Shown: positions 42,347 to 51,953 of the stretch, piece after piece
Numbering within the stretch: position 1 is the first letter of the stretch
Layout: each line of letters opens with the position of its first letter
From: Xylanibacter oryzae DSM 17970
GTDB lineage: Bacteria; Bacteroidota; Bacteroidia; Bacteroidales; Bacteroidaceae
Length of the DNA: 64,000 bases
Assembly: GCF_000585355.1 (NCBI RefSeq)
Contig: NZ_KK073873.1
Location: 1,266,703 to 1,330,702, forward strand
Direction of reading: 5' to 3'
The notes under the pieces: generated by a model
The model's database searches: none
What the model was told of the DNA's origin: nothing
The model's input: the letters and a program-made list of their open reading frames with translations, nothing else
Program-made: the position numbers and the translations under genes

Positions 42347-43513
42347 TTATGCCTTATTCTCCTCGTTTAATTTGTCTTGTGCTTCTTTTCTATTTTTATA
42401 AGTTAAAGTATAATTAGGATTTATTTCAATAGCCTTATCAAAATCTTTTATTGCTTCTAAATAATTGCCAAGCTTTAATTTTACATTTCCTCTATTATTA
42501 TATGTTTCTGCTAATTTAGGATTTAATTCAATCGCCTTATCATAATCTTCTATTGCTTCTACATTCTTGTCCAAATTAGATTTGGCATTCCCTCTATTGT
42601 GATATGCTTCTGCAAAATTTGGATTTAAATCTATTGCTTTATCAAAATCTTCGATAGCCTCTTTATATTTCCCCAAGAAAACATAACATAAGCCTCTTTT
42701 ATTATATATGCCAACAAAATTAGGATCTAACTCAATAACTTTATTGTAATCATTTATAGCGTCTAAATATCTTTTTAAATTAACTTTTGCATTTCCTCTA
42801 TTGTCATATATAGTAGTTAAATGAGGGTTCAATTCAATCGCCTTATTAAAATTTTCTATAGCTTCTTCGAATTTCATTAATTGAAATTTTAAAGTTCCTA
42901 GATTATTATATGCTTCTGCAAAATTAGGATTCAATACAATTGCTTTATTATACAATTCAATTTGTTTATTTGGATCAGTCTCACTCAATGCTTGAGCAAA
43001 ATACTGTATTGCCTCAGATATTGTTGCTGCTTCCTGCGCCTTCTTCATATCGCCATTAATCTTTTCTTTTAACTCAGAAATTGAATCTTTATCTTTTTGT
43101 ACTTCTGCTTTCATCTGTTCTTTAATCTCTTCTATTCTAATTTCGAATTCTTTGATTTTAGAAATGAACCGTTTTTCATAATTTCTATTAATCAAAATTG
43201 GAATTAAGATACTGACGATACCAATAACGAGAGCAATAAACCAAGTATAGAAATTAATCATAGAAGTAGTATCCTCATGATATTGCTCTATATTGAATTT
43301 TGCAATTTCACTTAAATCATTATACTTACTCTTTAATTCTTCTTGTTTCTGTTGTAAGTTATTAATTTTATCTATTAAAGAGTCTTTTTGTTTGTATGTG
43401 TTCTCAATATGAGACTCATTACTTACGTCTGTTTTTTTTGCTTGCGTGGGAATACAAGTAAAAAAGCAAATAGAAAAAATTAATAAAAAGGCGAATCTTA
43501 TTGCTTTATTCAT
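42347..43513 (-). CDS. TPR-repeat membrane protein
   Basis: A 388-residue protein with a signal peptide (FSICFFTCIPTQA), a coiled coil, a membrane helix (about 88-108, FYTWFIALVIGIVSILIPIL), a second coiled coil, and six TPR units from about 180 to 380 with the repeated core EAIEDFDKAIELNPNFAEAY-like spacing. The TPR array would face the cytosol and bind partner proteins. The promoter -7 TACTTTTG is at 43556-43549. A scaffold role is inferred. Confidence 0.85.
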   Translation of the reverse strand: MNKAIRFAFLLIFSICFFTCIPTQAKKTDVSNESHIENTYKQKDSLIDKINNLQQKQEELKSKYNDLSEIAKFNIEQYHEDTTSMINFYTWFIALVIGIVSILIPILINRNYEKRFISKIKEFEIRIEEIKEQMKAEVQKDKDSISELKEKINGDMKKAQEAATISEAIQYFAQALSETDPNKQIELYNKAIVLNPNFAEAYNNLGTLKFQLMKFEEAIENFNKAIELNPHLTTIYDNRGNAKVNLKRYLDAINDYNKVIELDPNFVGIYNKRGLCYVFLGKYKEAIEDFDKAIDLNPNFAEAYHNRGNAKSNLDKNVEAIEDYDKAIELNPKLAETYNNRGNVKLKLGNYLEAIKDFDKAIEINPNYTLTYKNRKEAQDKLNEENKA

Positions 43514-43602
43514 GATACTATATTGTTAAGAATGTCATATTTAAGTTGCAAAAGTAATAATTATTTTACAAAACGTACATATGATTGTGGAACTTTATAT
43601 TA

Positions 43603-43641
43603 AAAACAAAGAGGCAAGCTATCAACTCACCTCTTTGTTTT
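43603..43641 (-). terminator. Terminator after the fragment at 43642
   Basis: AAAACAAAGAGG (43603-43614) and CCTCTTTGTTTT (43630-43641) form a 12-bp stem that borders a T-run on the minus strand. Confidence 0.7.
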
Positions 43642-43803
43642 CTACAATGCTGGACCATCCTCCGGTTTATAAGGTTTAGCTTTATCTAAATAAAAAATTA
43701 AAAGTTTTCCCCTTATTTCCCAAGAAGAGTCTGGAGCTATTGTATCATTATTAACTCTCGTAATAAAATCTGGAAAGATCAAACCACTGAGTACATATTG
43801 AAT
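43642..43803 (-). pseudogene. 3' gene fragment, unknown protein
   Basis: An open minus-strand segment reading IQYVLSGLIFPDFITRV and ending KPYKPEDGPAL, without a start codon after an upstream TAG. It is followed at once by a terminator, so it is the remnant 3' end of a lost gene. Confidence 0.55.
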
Positions 43804-43815
43804 CTAAGTCTTTCA

Positions 43816-44820
43816 TTATTTTGATTCAACCGGAAGAAATTGTTCACTTAAGAATGAAATAATGTTTGTCCGACAAGCTTTGATTGACCAATCAGAATGC
43901 ACTCCATCATAACTTGCATGTTCATAATAAAATTTAAAGTTTTTGTCGTGTAAGCGTGCTACTATTTTCTCGCACATTAAAGGTGATGGCCAGACCTGAT
44001 CGCGCTTGAAAGAAATGACAAGAACAGGTCCATGTATTTTCTCAACAGGAATTGTAGCGGCTTTTACCTTTATTGTGTCTTGCAACGCTTTTTCAAACAT
44101 CCGTGTTCTATTGCCAGAAAACATTCCTTTAATTGAAGTCCAAGAAAATGGTATCGACACAAAGGGTAGTTCTCGTCCTTTCTCACTCCATGCAGAATGT
44201 TGCCTACCCAAGGCATCGAATAAACCAGTTGGGGGGCCAGGGAAAACAACTGAGCTTGGGTCAATTGCAACCACCGCATTAACCTCCGGATACCGGCTCC
44301 CTAAAAGTAATGCCAGCTCTGCTCCGCGAGAAACACCAACCAGTGCATAATTGTTAGAAATCACCATATCTTTTTGTGCAGACAACCAGCGAAACGCCTT
44401 CTGGAAGTATTCTAAGGATATGCCTCTAAGATTTTTCGGGAGACTATCTGTCCCAAAGTATGGCAGCGATAAAACGCAAAACCCATGATCAATAAGTTCC
44501 TGGATGAACTCTGGGTGATAACTCCAACTTCTGCCTCCTTCAGATCCTCCTAACAGAACTATAGCCTTTTGTGGAGTGGTAGATGTTCCGTGAAAGAAAT
44601 CGGCATCCAATCCGTCAATCTTGACTGATAATAAAGTAATTCCCTTAGGGACAGTCGTGGGACATACTGAATATGGTAAGGTATGAGGAGCAGAACATTG
44701 GGTTAACAGCAAAAAGGCAGCGCAAAGGATGAAAAGAACTGCAAATGGCTTACACTTCTGAGTGTTGTACCTCAAATGTTTTAGCCTAACTTTCAGAGAA
44801 ATTTTTATTGTTTTATCCAT
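43816..44820 (-). CDS. Alpha/beta hydrolase, BAAT C-terminal-like, probable lipoprotein
   Basis: A 334-residue protein. A hydrophobic signal ends in LLLTQC, with Cys42 as a possible lipobox cysteine. The hydrolase core has a nucleophile GVSRGAE (Ser164), an acid in ISFKRDQVWPS and a histidine in YDGVHSDWS, the arrangement of acyl-CoA thioester hydrolase/bile acid-CoA amino acid N-acyltransferase C-terminal domains. The gene looks more GC-rich than its neighbours, which fits recent transfer. Substrate unknown. Confidence 0.82.
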   Translation of the reverse strand: MDKTIKISLKVRLKHLRYNTQKCKPFAVLFILCAAFLLLTQCSAPHTLPYSVCPTTVPKGITLLSVKIDGLDADFFHGTSTTPQKAIVLLGGSEGGRSWSYHPEFIQELIDHGFCVLSLPYFGTDSLPKNLRGISLEYFQKAFRWLSAQKDMVISNNYALVGVSRGAELALLLGSRYPEVNAVVAIDPSSVVFPGPPTGLFDALGRQHSAWSEKGRELPFVSIPFSWTSIKGMFSGNRTRMFEKALQDTIKVKAATIPVEKIHGPVLVISFKRDQVWPSPLMCEKIVARLHDKNFKFYYEHASYDGVHSDWSIKACRTNIISFLSEQFLPVESK

Positions 44821-45002
44821 ATAAGTATTTTGATTTTGTGGTCAGAAAATCCACCCACCTTAGTACGACGAAGCTTTAACATACAAAATTATTCTGACAC
44901 GGCAAAAATAACAATAAAATCTGAACGTATCACCTCTTTTGGTAAAATATTTCATGTAATAGATATTTTCTCATCTTTGATTTGAGAAAACTAATTGTAT
45001 AA
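44821..45002. other. AT-rich upstream region of the hydrolase gene
   Basis: No gene. Ordinary AT-rich sequence leading into the composite repeat block; no consensus promoter stands out. Confidence 0.35.
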
Positions 45003-45300
45003 CAAACAATGGTTTGTTGTTTTTAAAACAACTTTCCAGGTTCACTCCACACTTTGTGGCACCTGTTTAAATCTTTCAAAGAGGAATAGGTTATCATGCT
45101 TTTATTTCAAAACTGCATGTTGAGTTTTTAAGATAGTCAGATGATGGGATTCAGGGTTAAAAACTACAAGCTAAAAATAACGGTGGTTTGTGGTTTTTAA
45201 AACAACTCTATATGGATGTTTTTAGATAACACCTAAGTATTATTTCTATAACTAACAATGGTTTGTGGTTTTTAAAACAACTTTTACAGGGTAAGGCCTG
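45003..45300. repeat. Composite repeat block, copy 1
   Basis: Three copies of a GGTTTG-TTTTTAAAACAACT module (about 45010, 45186 and 45261, the last two 75 bp apart) surround an 80-bp stretch beginning CACTTTGTGGCACCTG. The same stretch and module recur at 57774-58035 in the same order. No protein-coding frame. Confidence 0.75.
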
Positions 45301-45706
45301 TTTCTAACTTTTTAATGAGATACTCATAAAATTCTTTTGTTACTATATCTGTACTGTAAATTAAATGCAGTTAAAAGTAAAACTTTACCTTAATAGTTAT
45401 TTGACTTGACTTTGTGAAATATATTAATGATATAAGAAAACACTTTTTAAATCTCATACAATACATATTGTTACACTTTTAAGCATTTATATTACTATTT
45501 TTATAAAAAAAACTTAAATAACTTACAATATAGCATATGTTTTAATATTATTTTTTATATTTGCAAAAATATCGTAATTAATCATTACTTGAGACATGCA
45601 GCACTAATTTAATTTAATTTTACGATATATAAAGACGTCGAGCAACTTATTATAGTTGAGGTGTTCATAAAAAGTATAAGTTTATATTACCACTAAATTA
45701 AAAGTT
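45301..45706. other. AT-rich non-coding DNA with a promoter-like box
   Basis: A -7-like TATATTTG is at 45556-45563, about 145 bp before the decayed ORF at 45707. No gene or repeat recognised. Confidence 0.35.
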
Positions 45707-45853
45707 ATGATAACAAAAAAAACTGTTTTTACCCTTCTATTTTATTTGTTTGTGTTTCCCAGCCTTAGGCCAGTCTGAAATGTGTTTGATCCTTTAACGG
45801 GTAATACTGTGAGATTTTATGGTAATTTAAAATCGTTTGATCTTATCCATTAA
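45707..45853 (+). pseudogene. Decayed secreted-protein gene
   Basis: Starts MITKKTVFTLLFYLFVF (a signal peptide), meets an in-frame TGA after PSLRPV, then continues in the same frame as NVFDPLTGNTVRFYG to a TAA. The break suggests a degraded gene whose promoter may still serve the next gene. Confidence 0.5.
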
Positions 45854-45883
45854 ATAAATTTATGACGTTAAAAACATTGAAAT

Positions 45884-46468
45884 ATGAAAAGAATTTATTT
45901 TTTAATCTTGTTATCAATCGTTAGCCTGTCTGCTTTTACCCAACAGATTAGCGAACTAGACAAAAGCGTGAATAAAATGATGGAGCAGGCTGAAAGCTAT
46001 ATCCCTGATTTTCATCGCAAATCTGTCACAGCATCATATCCTATATTCTACGTCCTAACCAAAAAGGAGTATCGCAAGATGACTTTCTCTCAGATTCCTA
46101 CTTATAATCAGATAGACCAATACATAGATTTCGATCATTTAGAACTCGAGTGTGTTTTGGCAAAGGCTCCTGAAGGTATTTGGGATTTATCAGGTAAATA
46201 TGACGATTATGATTCTTTCTGCTATACCAAAAGAGCGAATGATAGATTATTCGATTATTTGGATAGCATTAAGCCTGATCGTGTGTATAATCTTTTCGGA
46301 GAATTCTTTTTAAAGCTGATAGAAAAAAATGGTCATCGCTATTTGATTAAAGAGATAAACAAGCAATATCAGCCATGTGAAATAATTGATATTGAACCAG
46401 ATGTTACATTTTTTAATACATGGCTTTTCCCCAACAATACAAAAAAGGCGCTAATCTATACTAACTAA
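45884..46468 (+). CDS. Secreted hypothetical protein, 194 aa
   Basis: A protein with a clear signal peptide (MKRIYFLILLSIVSLSAFTQ) and a mixed alpha/beta body (ASYPIFYVLTKKEYRKM, FFNTWLFPNNTKK). No family recognised. It lies just after a decayed gene with a similar signal, so the two may once have formed an operon. Probably periplasmic. Confidence 0.6.
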   Translation: MKRIYFLILLSIVSLSAFTQQISELDKSVNKMMEQAESYIPDFHRKSVTASYPIFYVLTKKEYRKMTFSQIPTYNQIDQYIDFDHLELECVLAKAPEGIWDLSGKYDDYDSFCYTKRANDRLFDYLDSIKPDRVYNLFGEFFLKLIEKNGHRYLIKEINKQYQPCEIIDIEPDVTFFNTWLFPNNTKKALIYTN

Positions 46469-46714
46469 ATTCTGATTCATTGTTCTATGAACAATGTCAC
46501 AACATTATGACCTAATGAAAGTTTAAATAATGAACTTGCTTTTGCTATTTATGCGGAAGAAAGTGTTTGCATATTTGCTCCACATGAAATAAGGTTACTT
46601 TACCAAATAACTATTTCGTTATTTCTATTTACAAGTTACAACTATTCTCATGCGGAGATAATGCCGTTTACGTTGATGCATTAAATCTCCAGGAGACCAT
46701 GCAGTTATAAAAAC
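46469..46714. other. Intergenic DNA, no supported element
   Basis: Short AT-rich gap between convergent units, before a shared terminator hairpin. Confidence 0.3.
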
Positions 46715-46751
46715 AATACAGGCACTTGCTAATTAAGCAAGTGCCTGTATT
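46715..46751. terminator. Perfect 16-bp terminator hairpin
   Basis: AATACAGGCACTTGCT (46715-46730) and its exact complement (46736-46751) with a 5-base loop. It can serve the convergent 45884 gene and the minus-strand Sus operon. Confidence 0.9.
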
Positions 46752-46776
46752 ATTATATAGATATTTCTTTACGCTA

Positions 46777-46881
46777 TTAAGCTCCGTGGAATAGATATTC
46801 TTTCTGGGTATCCTGAGCTAGTAACGTGAAGAGTTTTTCTGCAACAATATCTAAAGCTTTTAACAAGATGCTGTTAATAGC
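46777..46881 (-). other. In-frame reading segment beyond the thioredoxin gene stop
   Basis: After the TGA at 46884-46882 the same frame continues for 34 sense codons (AINSILLKALDIVAEK to EYLFHGA) and ends at TAA 46777-46779, 26 bp before the terminator. It looks protein-coding and suggests a nonsense change or a lost C-terminus. Confidence 0.45.
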
Positions 46882-47997
46882 TCAATGACCTCTACCTTCC
46901 AAATTACCAATTTGAGATGAAGTGAAATAAATTACATCAACTGACTGTTCTCCTATATGATTTCTCAAGAACTTTGCTGCAGCCTTTTTGGTTGCAGCAT
47001 CAGCACCTGTAAAATGTTTTGAAAAACTCGCCATAAGAAGGCCTACTTGACTATCTGTCAATATTTTCAGATTCTTATCGCAAAAATTGATGTAAGCTAT
47101 TTTATCACTTTTAGATTCCGTTTCAATGAATTTCAAAGCACCATCAAACGTTCCATTCTTATCAAGTTTGAATTGTTTGATTTCTTTTTTTAGAGTAGAG
47201 AATTCAGCTTCATCATAGTTTTTTGAACCACTAAGCAGTGCTAGAACCTCACGGTTGTAGAGCTTAGAGACAATAGAGTCTATGTCAGACTTGTCACTTG
47301 CATTGAATCGTGAAAGATTAGCCATCATAAATCTAGCAGGCTTGTCAAATGGAGAGTTAAGAAAAGACTGATATATAAACATGTTTTCGTGTTTCAAGCG
47401 ATCGGCATCAGATAATGATGTAAAATAATCATATACCATATTATTAATTTCAAACACCTTTTTGTCATAATCCTCTTCCGAGACGTTTCTTCCGGTAGGT
47501 ATATTTTCTATCAAGTAAGATGCATATGCATTGATAAGTCCGGGTGTACGTTCGCCTTTCTCATAACGCTCTTTCATTATCTCAGGTTTTTTAGCGGGGT
47601 CAAGAGCGCGGTCTATTTCATTGATGAACGCAGTCGGCTCACGATAACCGCAGACGTTTAAAATCTCTTTTTTATCTGAGTTTATTATTACGAATGTAGG
47701 ATACCCCTCTATTTTATATGTTTTTGAAAGTTGTACACCTTCGCCCTTTTCTGCATTTACTTTGATACATACAAAATGACTGTTCATATAGTCTCCAACA
47801 GATTTATTTGGAAAGACTTCACGAGACATCAAACGACATGGTCCACACCAATCTGTATAAAAATCAATAAATACCATTTTGTTTTCACTCTTAGCCGTAG
47901 CAATAGCTTCATCATAGCCTATTGCACGAAAGTTTGTTTGTGCTTTTGTCATCAGGCATGACATAGCAACTAAAGAAATTAATAAAATCTTTTTCAT
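46882..47997 (-). CDS. Secreted thioredoxin-family protein of the Sus operon
   Basis: A 371-residue protein with a signal peptide (MKKILLISLVAMSCLMTKAQ) and a thioredoxin domain (about 25-135) with the active site WCGPC (residues 50-54). The cis-proline region is GYPTFVIIN. A helical C-terminal domain of unknown role follows (about 150-371). It is last in the SusCD operon, 12 bp after the PKD-like gene. Periplasmic disulfide reduction or maintenance of the system is likely. The frame continues past the stop. Confidence 0.87.
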   Translation of the reverse strand: MKKILLISLVAMSCLMTKAQTNFRAIGYDEAIATAKSENKMVFIDFYTDWCGPCRLMSREVFPNKSVGDYMNSHFVCIKVNAEKGEGVQLSKTYKIEGYPTFVIINSDKKEILNVCGYREPTAFINEIDRALDPAKKPEIMKERYEKGERTPGLINAYASYLIENIPTGRNVSEEDYDKKVFEINNMVYDYFTSLSDADRLKHENMFIYQSFLNSPFDKPARFMMANLSRFNASDKSDIDSIVSKLYNREVLALLSGSKNYDEAEFSTLKKEIKQFKLDKNGTFDGALKFIETESKSDKIAYINFCDKNLKILTDSQVGLLMASFSKHFTGADAATKKAAAKFLRNHIGEQSVDVIYFTSSQIGNLEGRGH

Positions 47998-48009
47998 TTT
48001 AATTTTTAC

Positions 48010-49590
48010 TTAATCGTTTATATTGAATATTTGCAGTCCAAAATCCCAATACGTTGTATCTATCATCATATTAAGGTAGCGTATACTCTTCACATTACCC
48101 ATTCCGCTTACTACATTTATCGGGGCTCCTTGTGGTATACCTCCAACCATATTATAAAAATATAGCTTATACTGATTTTCTTTTTGTGTCCCTATAATAA
48201 GGTTGTTAAAACTAGTATCTCCACCATTCCAAAACTGATTGCTTACGTAAGTAATAGTTTCATCTGCATTGATGCCCTGAGGCCTTATCTCTGATTCGGA
48301 TAAATCACTATTGTCAAATATTGAGGCATAAATTTTGCCACCATCTACACAATATATATACTTGGCTGTAAGGCCATTGGTACTGTAAGCCGTAGCTCGT
48401 GACATATGCGTATTGGGCTTAATCAAGTATCTGTTATTCAAAGATATATGTCCAAAGCTAGATTCGGTAAGATATAAATATCTTGCACCTGTTGCGTTGT
48501 TTTGCAATATGACAGTAGCCGTACCTGAACTATTCATATAATTATATCCTATATGCAGACAATCATAGTCGGTAAGGTTTTGTGTAGTTTCAAGTCCTGA
48601 TCCATCACCATATTGTGCTTCTGACAGATTGGCATTATAGTCTGTAAAAAATAAGCTATGCGCTTTCTCATCCCAAAATATTGTTCCACCATAAGATCCA
48701 ATATCATGAGTTATATATTTGCTACCTCCACAAACAGCATATAACTTTCCAAATTTACCACTACAGGGACTTGAGTATGAACTTGCGGCTGATATTGCAC
48801 GAATACCTTTGGATGAATAATAGAATAAATAGCCAACAGAATTATTAATGATGCCATAAGGTATCTCGTCATCAGCCATTTTATCAAACAGAAGATTGCT
48901 CCTATCAAATATCGTTTTCAGATCTGTACTACGGCTTACACATATGTTTTTATTTTGTGTTGTAACAGTTATGCTGTTTGTACTTTCCATTTCATTATCG
49001 TCTGGATTGATATAATACATATTATAGTCTATATCAAGTTTTTGTGGTTTGCCTTGTATCGGACTGCCATTAATTTGTGTAAACAGATTACTTTCCATAG
49101 CACCATCGCTGTTAAGCAAATCCAACTCAGTATTATGATCTGCTGTCTCTTTCATTATATAAAAGCCCTGCGAAAAATTTGTCAGCACTTTAAGTGAAGA
49201 AACCATGTATACGGTGTAACCATTTGTTTTTGATTTTGCAATGAAACGTATTTGATAAGTACCTGGAGAAATAGATACATTATAGTTAAGATCCTTGCTC
49301 GTTCCTATTATAACAGGTGCTATGGTATCACCGTTTGCTGTAGTGCTGCCTGTTTTGCTACTTAACAGTAGCCATTGGTATTGCATGTCATTATCAGCAT
49401 AATCTGTTTTAACAGTAGGCGTTATATTTAATACCTGGCCAATATATGCGGTTTCTGTATATGAATCTGCTATACCACTAACTGTAATATTGCCTACGTT
49501 GTCAATACCCATTGAACTATCATCAGTAAGACATGATGACAGTGATAACACAAGTATCACAACTAATATAAATAGAATGTTTTTCTTCAT
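48010..49590 (-). CDS. PKD-like family lipoprotein of the Sus operon
   Basis: A 526-residue protein with a lipobox (LVLSLSSC). The N-terminal PKD-like domain (about 30-140) includes MQYQWLLL and GTYQIRFIAKS. The C-terminal part is beta-rich and may be a propeller. Members of this family sit in Bacteroidetes SusCD operons with DUF4843 genes and are surface-exposed. Substrate unknown. Confidence 0.83.
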   Translation of the reverse strand: MKKNILFILVVILVLSLSSCLTDDSSMGIDNVGNITVSGIADSYTETAYIGQVLNITPTVKTDYADNDMQYQWLLLSSKTGSTTANGDTIAPVIIGTSKDLNYNVSISPGTYQIRFIAKSKTNGYTVYMVSSLKVLTNFSQGFYIMKETADHNTELDLLNSDGAMESNLFTQINGSPIQGKPQKLDIDYNMYYINPDDNEMESTNSITVTTQNKNICVSRSTDLKTIFDRSNLLFDKMADDEIPYGIINNSVGYLFYYSSKGIRAISAASSYSSPCSGKFGKLYAVCGGSKYITHDIGSYGGTIFWDEKAHSLFFTDYNANLSEAQYGDGSGLETTQNLTDYDCLHIGYNYMNSSGTATVILQNNATGARYLYLTESSFGHISLNNRYLIKPNTHMSRATAYSTNGLTAKYIYCVDGGKIYASIFDNSDLSESEIRPQGINADETITYVSNQFWNGGDTSFNNLIIGTQKENQYKLYFYNMVGGIPQGAPINVVSGMGNVKSIRYLNMMIDTTYWDFGLQIFNIND

Positions 49591-49598
49591 AATATATT

Positions 49599-50408
49599 TT
49601 AATTGTTAAATGAAACAATAGTGCCATCTGATTCAGATAGTTCACCTAATCCTTGAGCAGCTCTTTCGCTATTTAGAGTTTTCAAATCGGTAATCATCTT
49701 ATCTTGAATATATAGTCGGTAATTAGAATCTCCGGTCATAAATTGGTCTATATAATCATTGTCCCACTTCTTACCGGTATGATCTATCAAGAACTTATGT
49801 TTGACTACGCCATAAATACCAAAATAATCGACCAGGCTAAAAGTATAGTCATCGTCTCCAGAGTAGTTATAAGTCCATTTAGATGGTTCTGTCATGCGAT
49901 CAGAGAATGTTATGATTCTTGTCTGATAAGAGTCGTAGCCTTTTGTGAAATATCCATTATCCTTGATACGGAATTTAAGTACGACCGACGTATCTTTGAG
50001 AGATGCATCTCTTAACAGTACCACCGGTATCTTGGTAATTGCCTTCCCTGCAGGCATCTTATAATATGATGCTATAGAGGGATCGTTGAATGCTACGTAA
50101 TGCTTGCCTGGTATTGCCATATTAGCAGTAGTGTCTACCTCTGCAAACTCTATAGGTCTGTCTTGATCTGAAACGAAGCCCATACTATGAAGATCAAACC
50201 ATAGAGTGTCGCTTTTAACGTTTGGATCTCCATATACAAATGAATATGATGACAATGCCATCTCAGGTTTAAACTCTGATGTATTGTCCAAGTTATAATA
50301 GAAATTCAACCTGCACGTAGTATCACTATACAATGGTAAATCTTTCTCGCATGATGCCATTGATATTAGAAGCGATAAAATGAATATTGTGCTTAAAACT
50401 TTTCTCAT
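49599..50408 (-). CDS. DUF4843 lipoprotein
   Basis: About 269 residues from the ATG at 50408 (MRKVLSTIFILSLLISMASC). A longer frame to 50450 would overlap the SusD gene. The lipobox is MASC. The body (YSDTTCRLNFYYNL, TFSDRMTEPSKWTYNYSG) matches the DUF4843 family, found next to SusD. It is likely an outer-membrane surface lipoprotein for glycan or peptide binding. Confidence 0.85.
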   Translation of the reverse strand: MRKVLSTIFILSLLISMASCEKDLPLYSDTTCRLNFYYNLDNTSEFKPEMALSSYSFVYGDPNVKSDTLWFDLHSMGFVSDQDRPIEFAEVDTTANMAIPGKHYVAFNDPSIASYYKMPAGKAITKIPVVLLRDASLKDTSVVLKFRIKDNGYFTKGYDSYQTRIITFSDRMTEPSKWTYNYSGDDDYTFSLVDYFGIYGVVKHKFLIDHTGKKWDNDYIDQFMTGDSNYRLYIQDKMITDLKTLNSERAAQGLGELSESDGTIVSFNN

Positions 50409-50421
50409 ATTATTTAGAATT

Positions 50422-51933
50422 TTATTTTTTTGTACTATTACTTGGATCATACTCAGAAGATGGTAATGGCAATATGTAATTGTCTTCGGTTATTTCATTA
50501 TTGTTCCAGAGCATAGACTTGCTTGCCAGACGTTTATATGTAAAGAACATCTGTCCCTCACCAAAGAATTCACGTCTATATTCATTTTTCACTTCTGTCT
50601 TAACATCATCTAATGATGTGAATGGTTGGTAAAGGGTGTACGTGCAAGACTTCATATATGTATCGTATAGCGATTGTGCTTCAGGCAATGAGGTGCTTGC
50701 CTCTATGGCGATGAGATACATCTCTGATAGACGTATCATTGGTATTATCTGATACATGGTAGACAGATTGTTCGCATTTGCCTTGTTACTGTCATACCAG
50801 TACTTCTTAAGAGCAGGGCAGATACTGCCTGAAGGATTCTTTGTCTGACGATTCCATTCATACAGATATCTGTTGTGTGAAGCTGTAGCACCTGGTATAG
50901 AAGAATACAAATCTGTCAACATGTCTGATGATATAAAATACATGCCATCACGGGCTTGTGCGGTAGTACCTCCTATTAGTAAATTGTTAGCATAATCAAG
51001 GATATTGTATTTACTTAGATAGAAAAGACACTCAGACGGTAAACCATTATATCCTTTTTGCAAATCAGAAACTCCACTTAAAGAAATCAAGGAATTGCCA
51101 TCACTGCCCTTTGCATTTATTATATCTAATGCTATATCGTGTGCTTCTGTGTTATTGCCTATATATAGATCCATCCTTGCATGCAGAGAACGTACAGCCC
51201 AATAGTTTAACCGAGATTGACGATAATACATGTAATCGTCCTGAACGTGGTTGTCCGGACTATTGAGTTCCGTAAATGTGCTACTAAAGATGGGATCATT
51301 ATCTTTGAGAAGATTTTCTGAAGACTCTATGTCTGCTTTAAGTTTTGCTACATAGTCATTATAAGAATAGTATGCGGGCATATTATCAATGCTTGTTACC
51401 TCTGAATAAGGAAGGGACACTGTCTTGGACCCGCCATTAGGCAATTGACCAAATAGTCTCAATACATCAAGCTGACAATATGCACGGATGGCATAAGCTT
51501 CTCCTTCTATTACGGCACGTGCTTTAGAATCTGTGATATTCTGACCCTTTTCCTTTATATTTTTTAGAATCACATTTGCTGATGATATAGTTGTGAATAA
51601 TTTTGCATATATAGCCTTGATAGAAGCTCTTGCATCATCGGCATCATATTGATGGTTACTAAGATAGTAATTAAGTGGAAAATCATTTTCATCTGTTTTG
51701 CCGGTATACCACAGATCTGCCATATTCTCAATATCAGTCATTGTTAGGCGTTGACCATAAATATCTGTGCTGCCCATTGTCATATAGCATCCGGTAAGGG
51801 CATCACGGAAACCTTTATAATTACTAAACTGATCTTGCTCTTTCTGTATGTTTCTTCCTCTTACATCCAGCCAGTCACTACAAGAGGTGACCACTATGAG
51901 AAGTAATATCAACGGTAATATATTCTTTTTCAT
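50422..51933 (-). CDS. SusD/RagB nutrient-binding outer-membrane lipoprotein
   Basis: A 503-residue protein with lipobox (VVTSC), SusD-type N-terminus (GFRDALTGCYMTMGS) and TPR-like helices (AEAYAIRAYCQLDVLRLFGQLP). The C-terminus contains EYRREFFGEGQMFFTYKRL, typical of SusD. It caps the SusC transporter encoded 20 bp upstream. Substrate is not deducible. Confidence 0.95.
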   Translation of the reverse strand: MKKNILPLILLLIVVTSCSDWLDVRGRNIQKEQDQFSNYKGFRDALTGCYMTMGSTDIYGQRLTMTDIENMADLWYTGKTDENDFPLNYYLSNHQYDADDARASIKAIYAKLFTTISSANVILKNIKEKGQNITDSKARAVIEGEAYAIRAYCQLDVLRLFGQLPNGGSKTVSLPYSEVTSIDNMPAYYSYNDYVAKLKADIESSENLLKDNDPIFSSTFTELNSPDNHVQDDYMYYRQSRLNYWAVRSLHARMDLYIGNNTEAHDIALDIINAKGSDGNSLISLSGVSDLQKGYNGLPSECLFYLSKYNILDYANNLLIGGTTAQARDGMYFISSDMLTDLYSSIPGATASHNRYLYEWNRQTKNPSGSICPALKKYWYDSNKANANNLSTMYQIIPMIRLSEMYLIAIEASTSLPEAQSLYDTYMKSCTYTLYQPFTSLDDVKTEVKNEYRREFFGEGQMFFTYKRLASKSMLWNNNEITEDNYILPLPSSEYDPSNSTKK

Positions 51934-51953
51934 TTTTTATCTCCTTTCATATA

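Noticed and set aside
45003-45300. CRISPR array
   Set aside because: Only two or three units, no cas genes, and the would-be spacers resemble those of the 57.8-58.0 kb copy; treated as a dispersed repeat.
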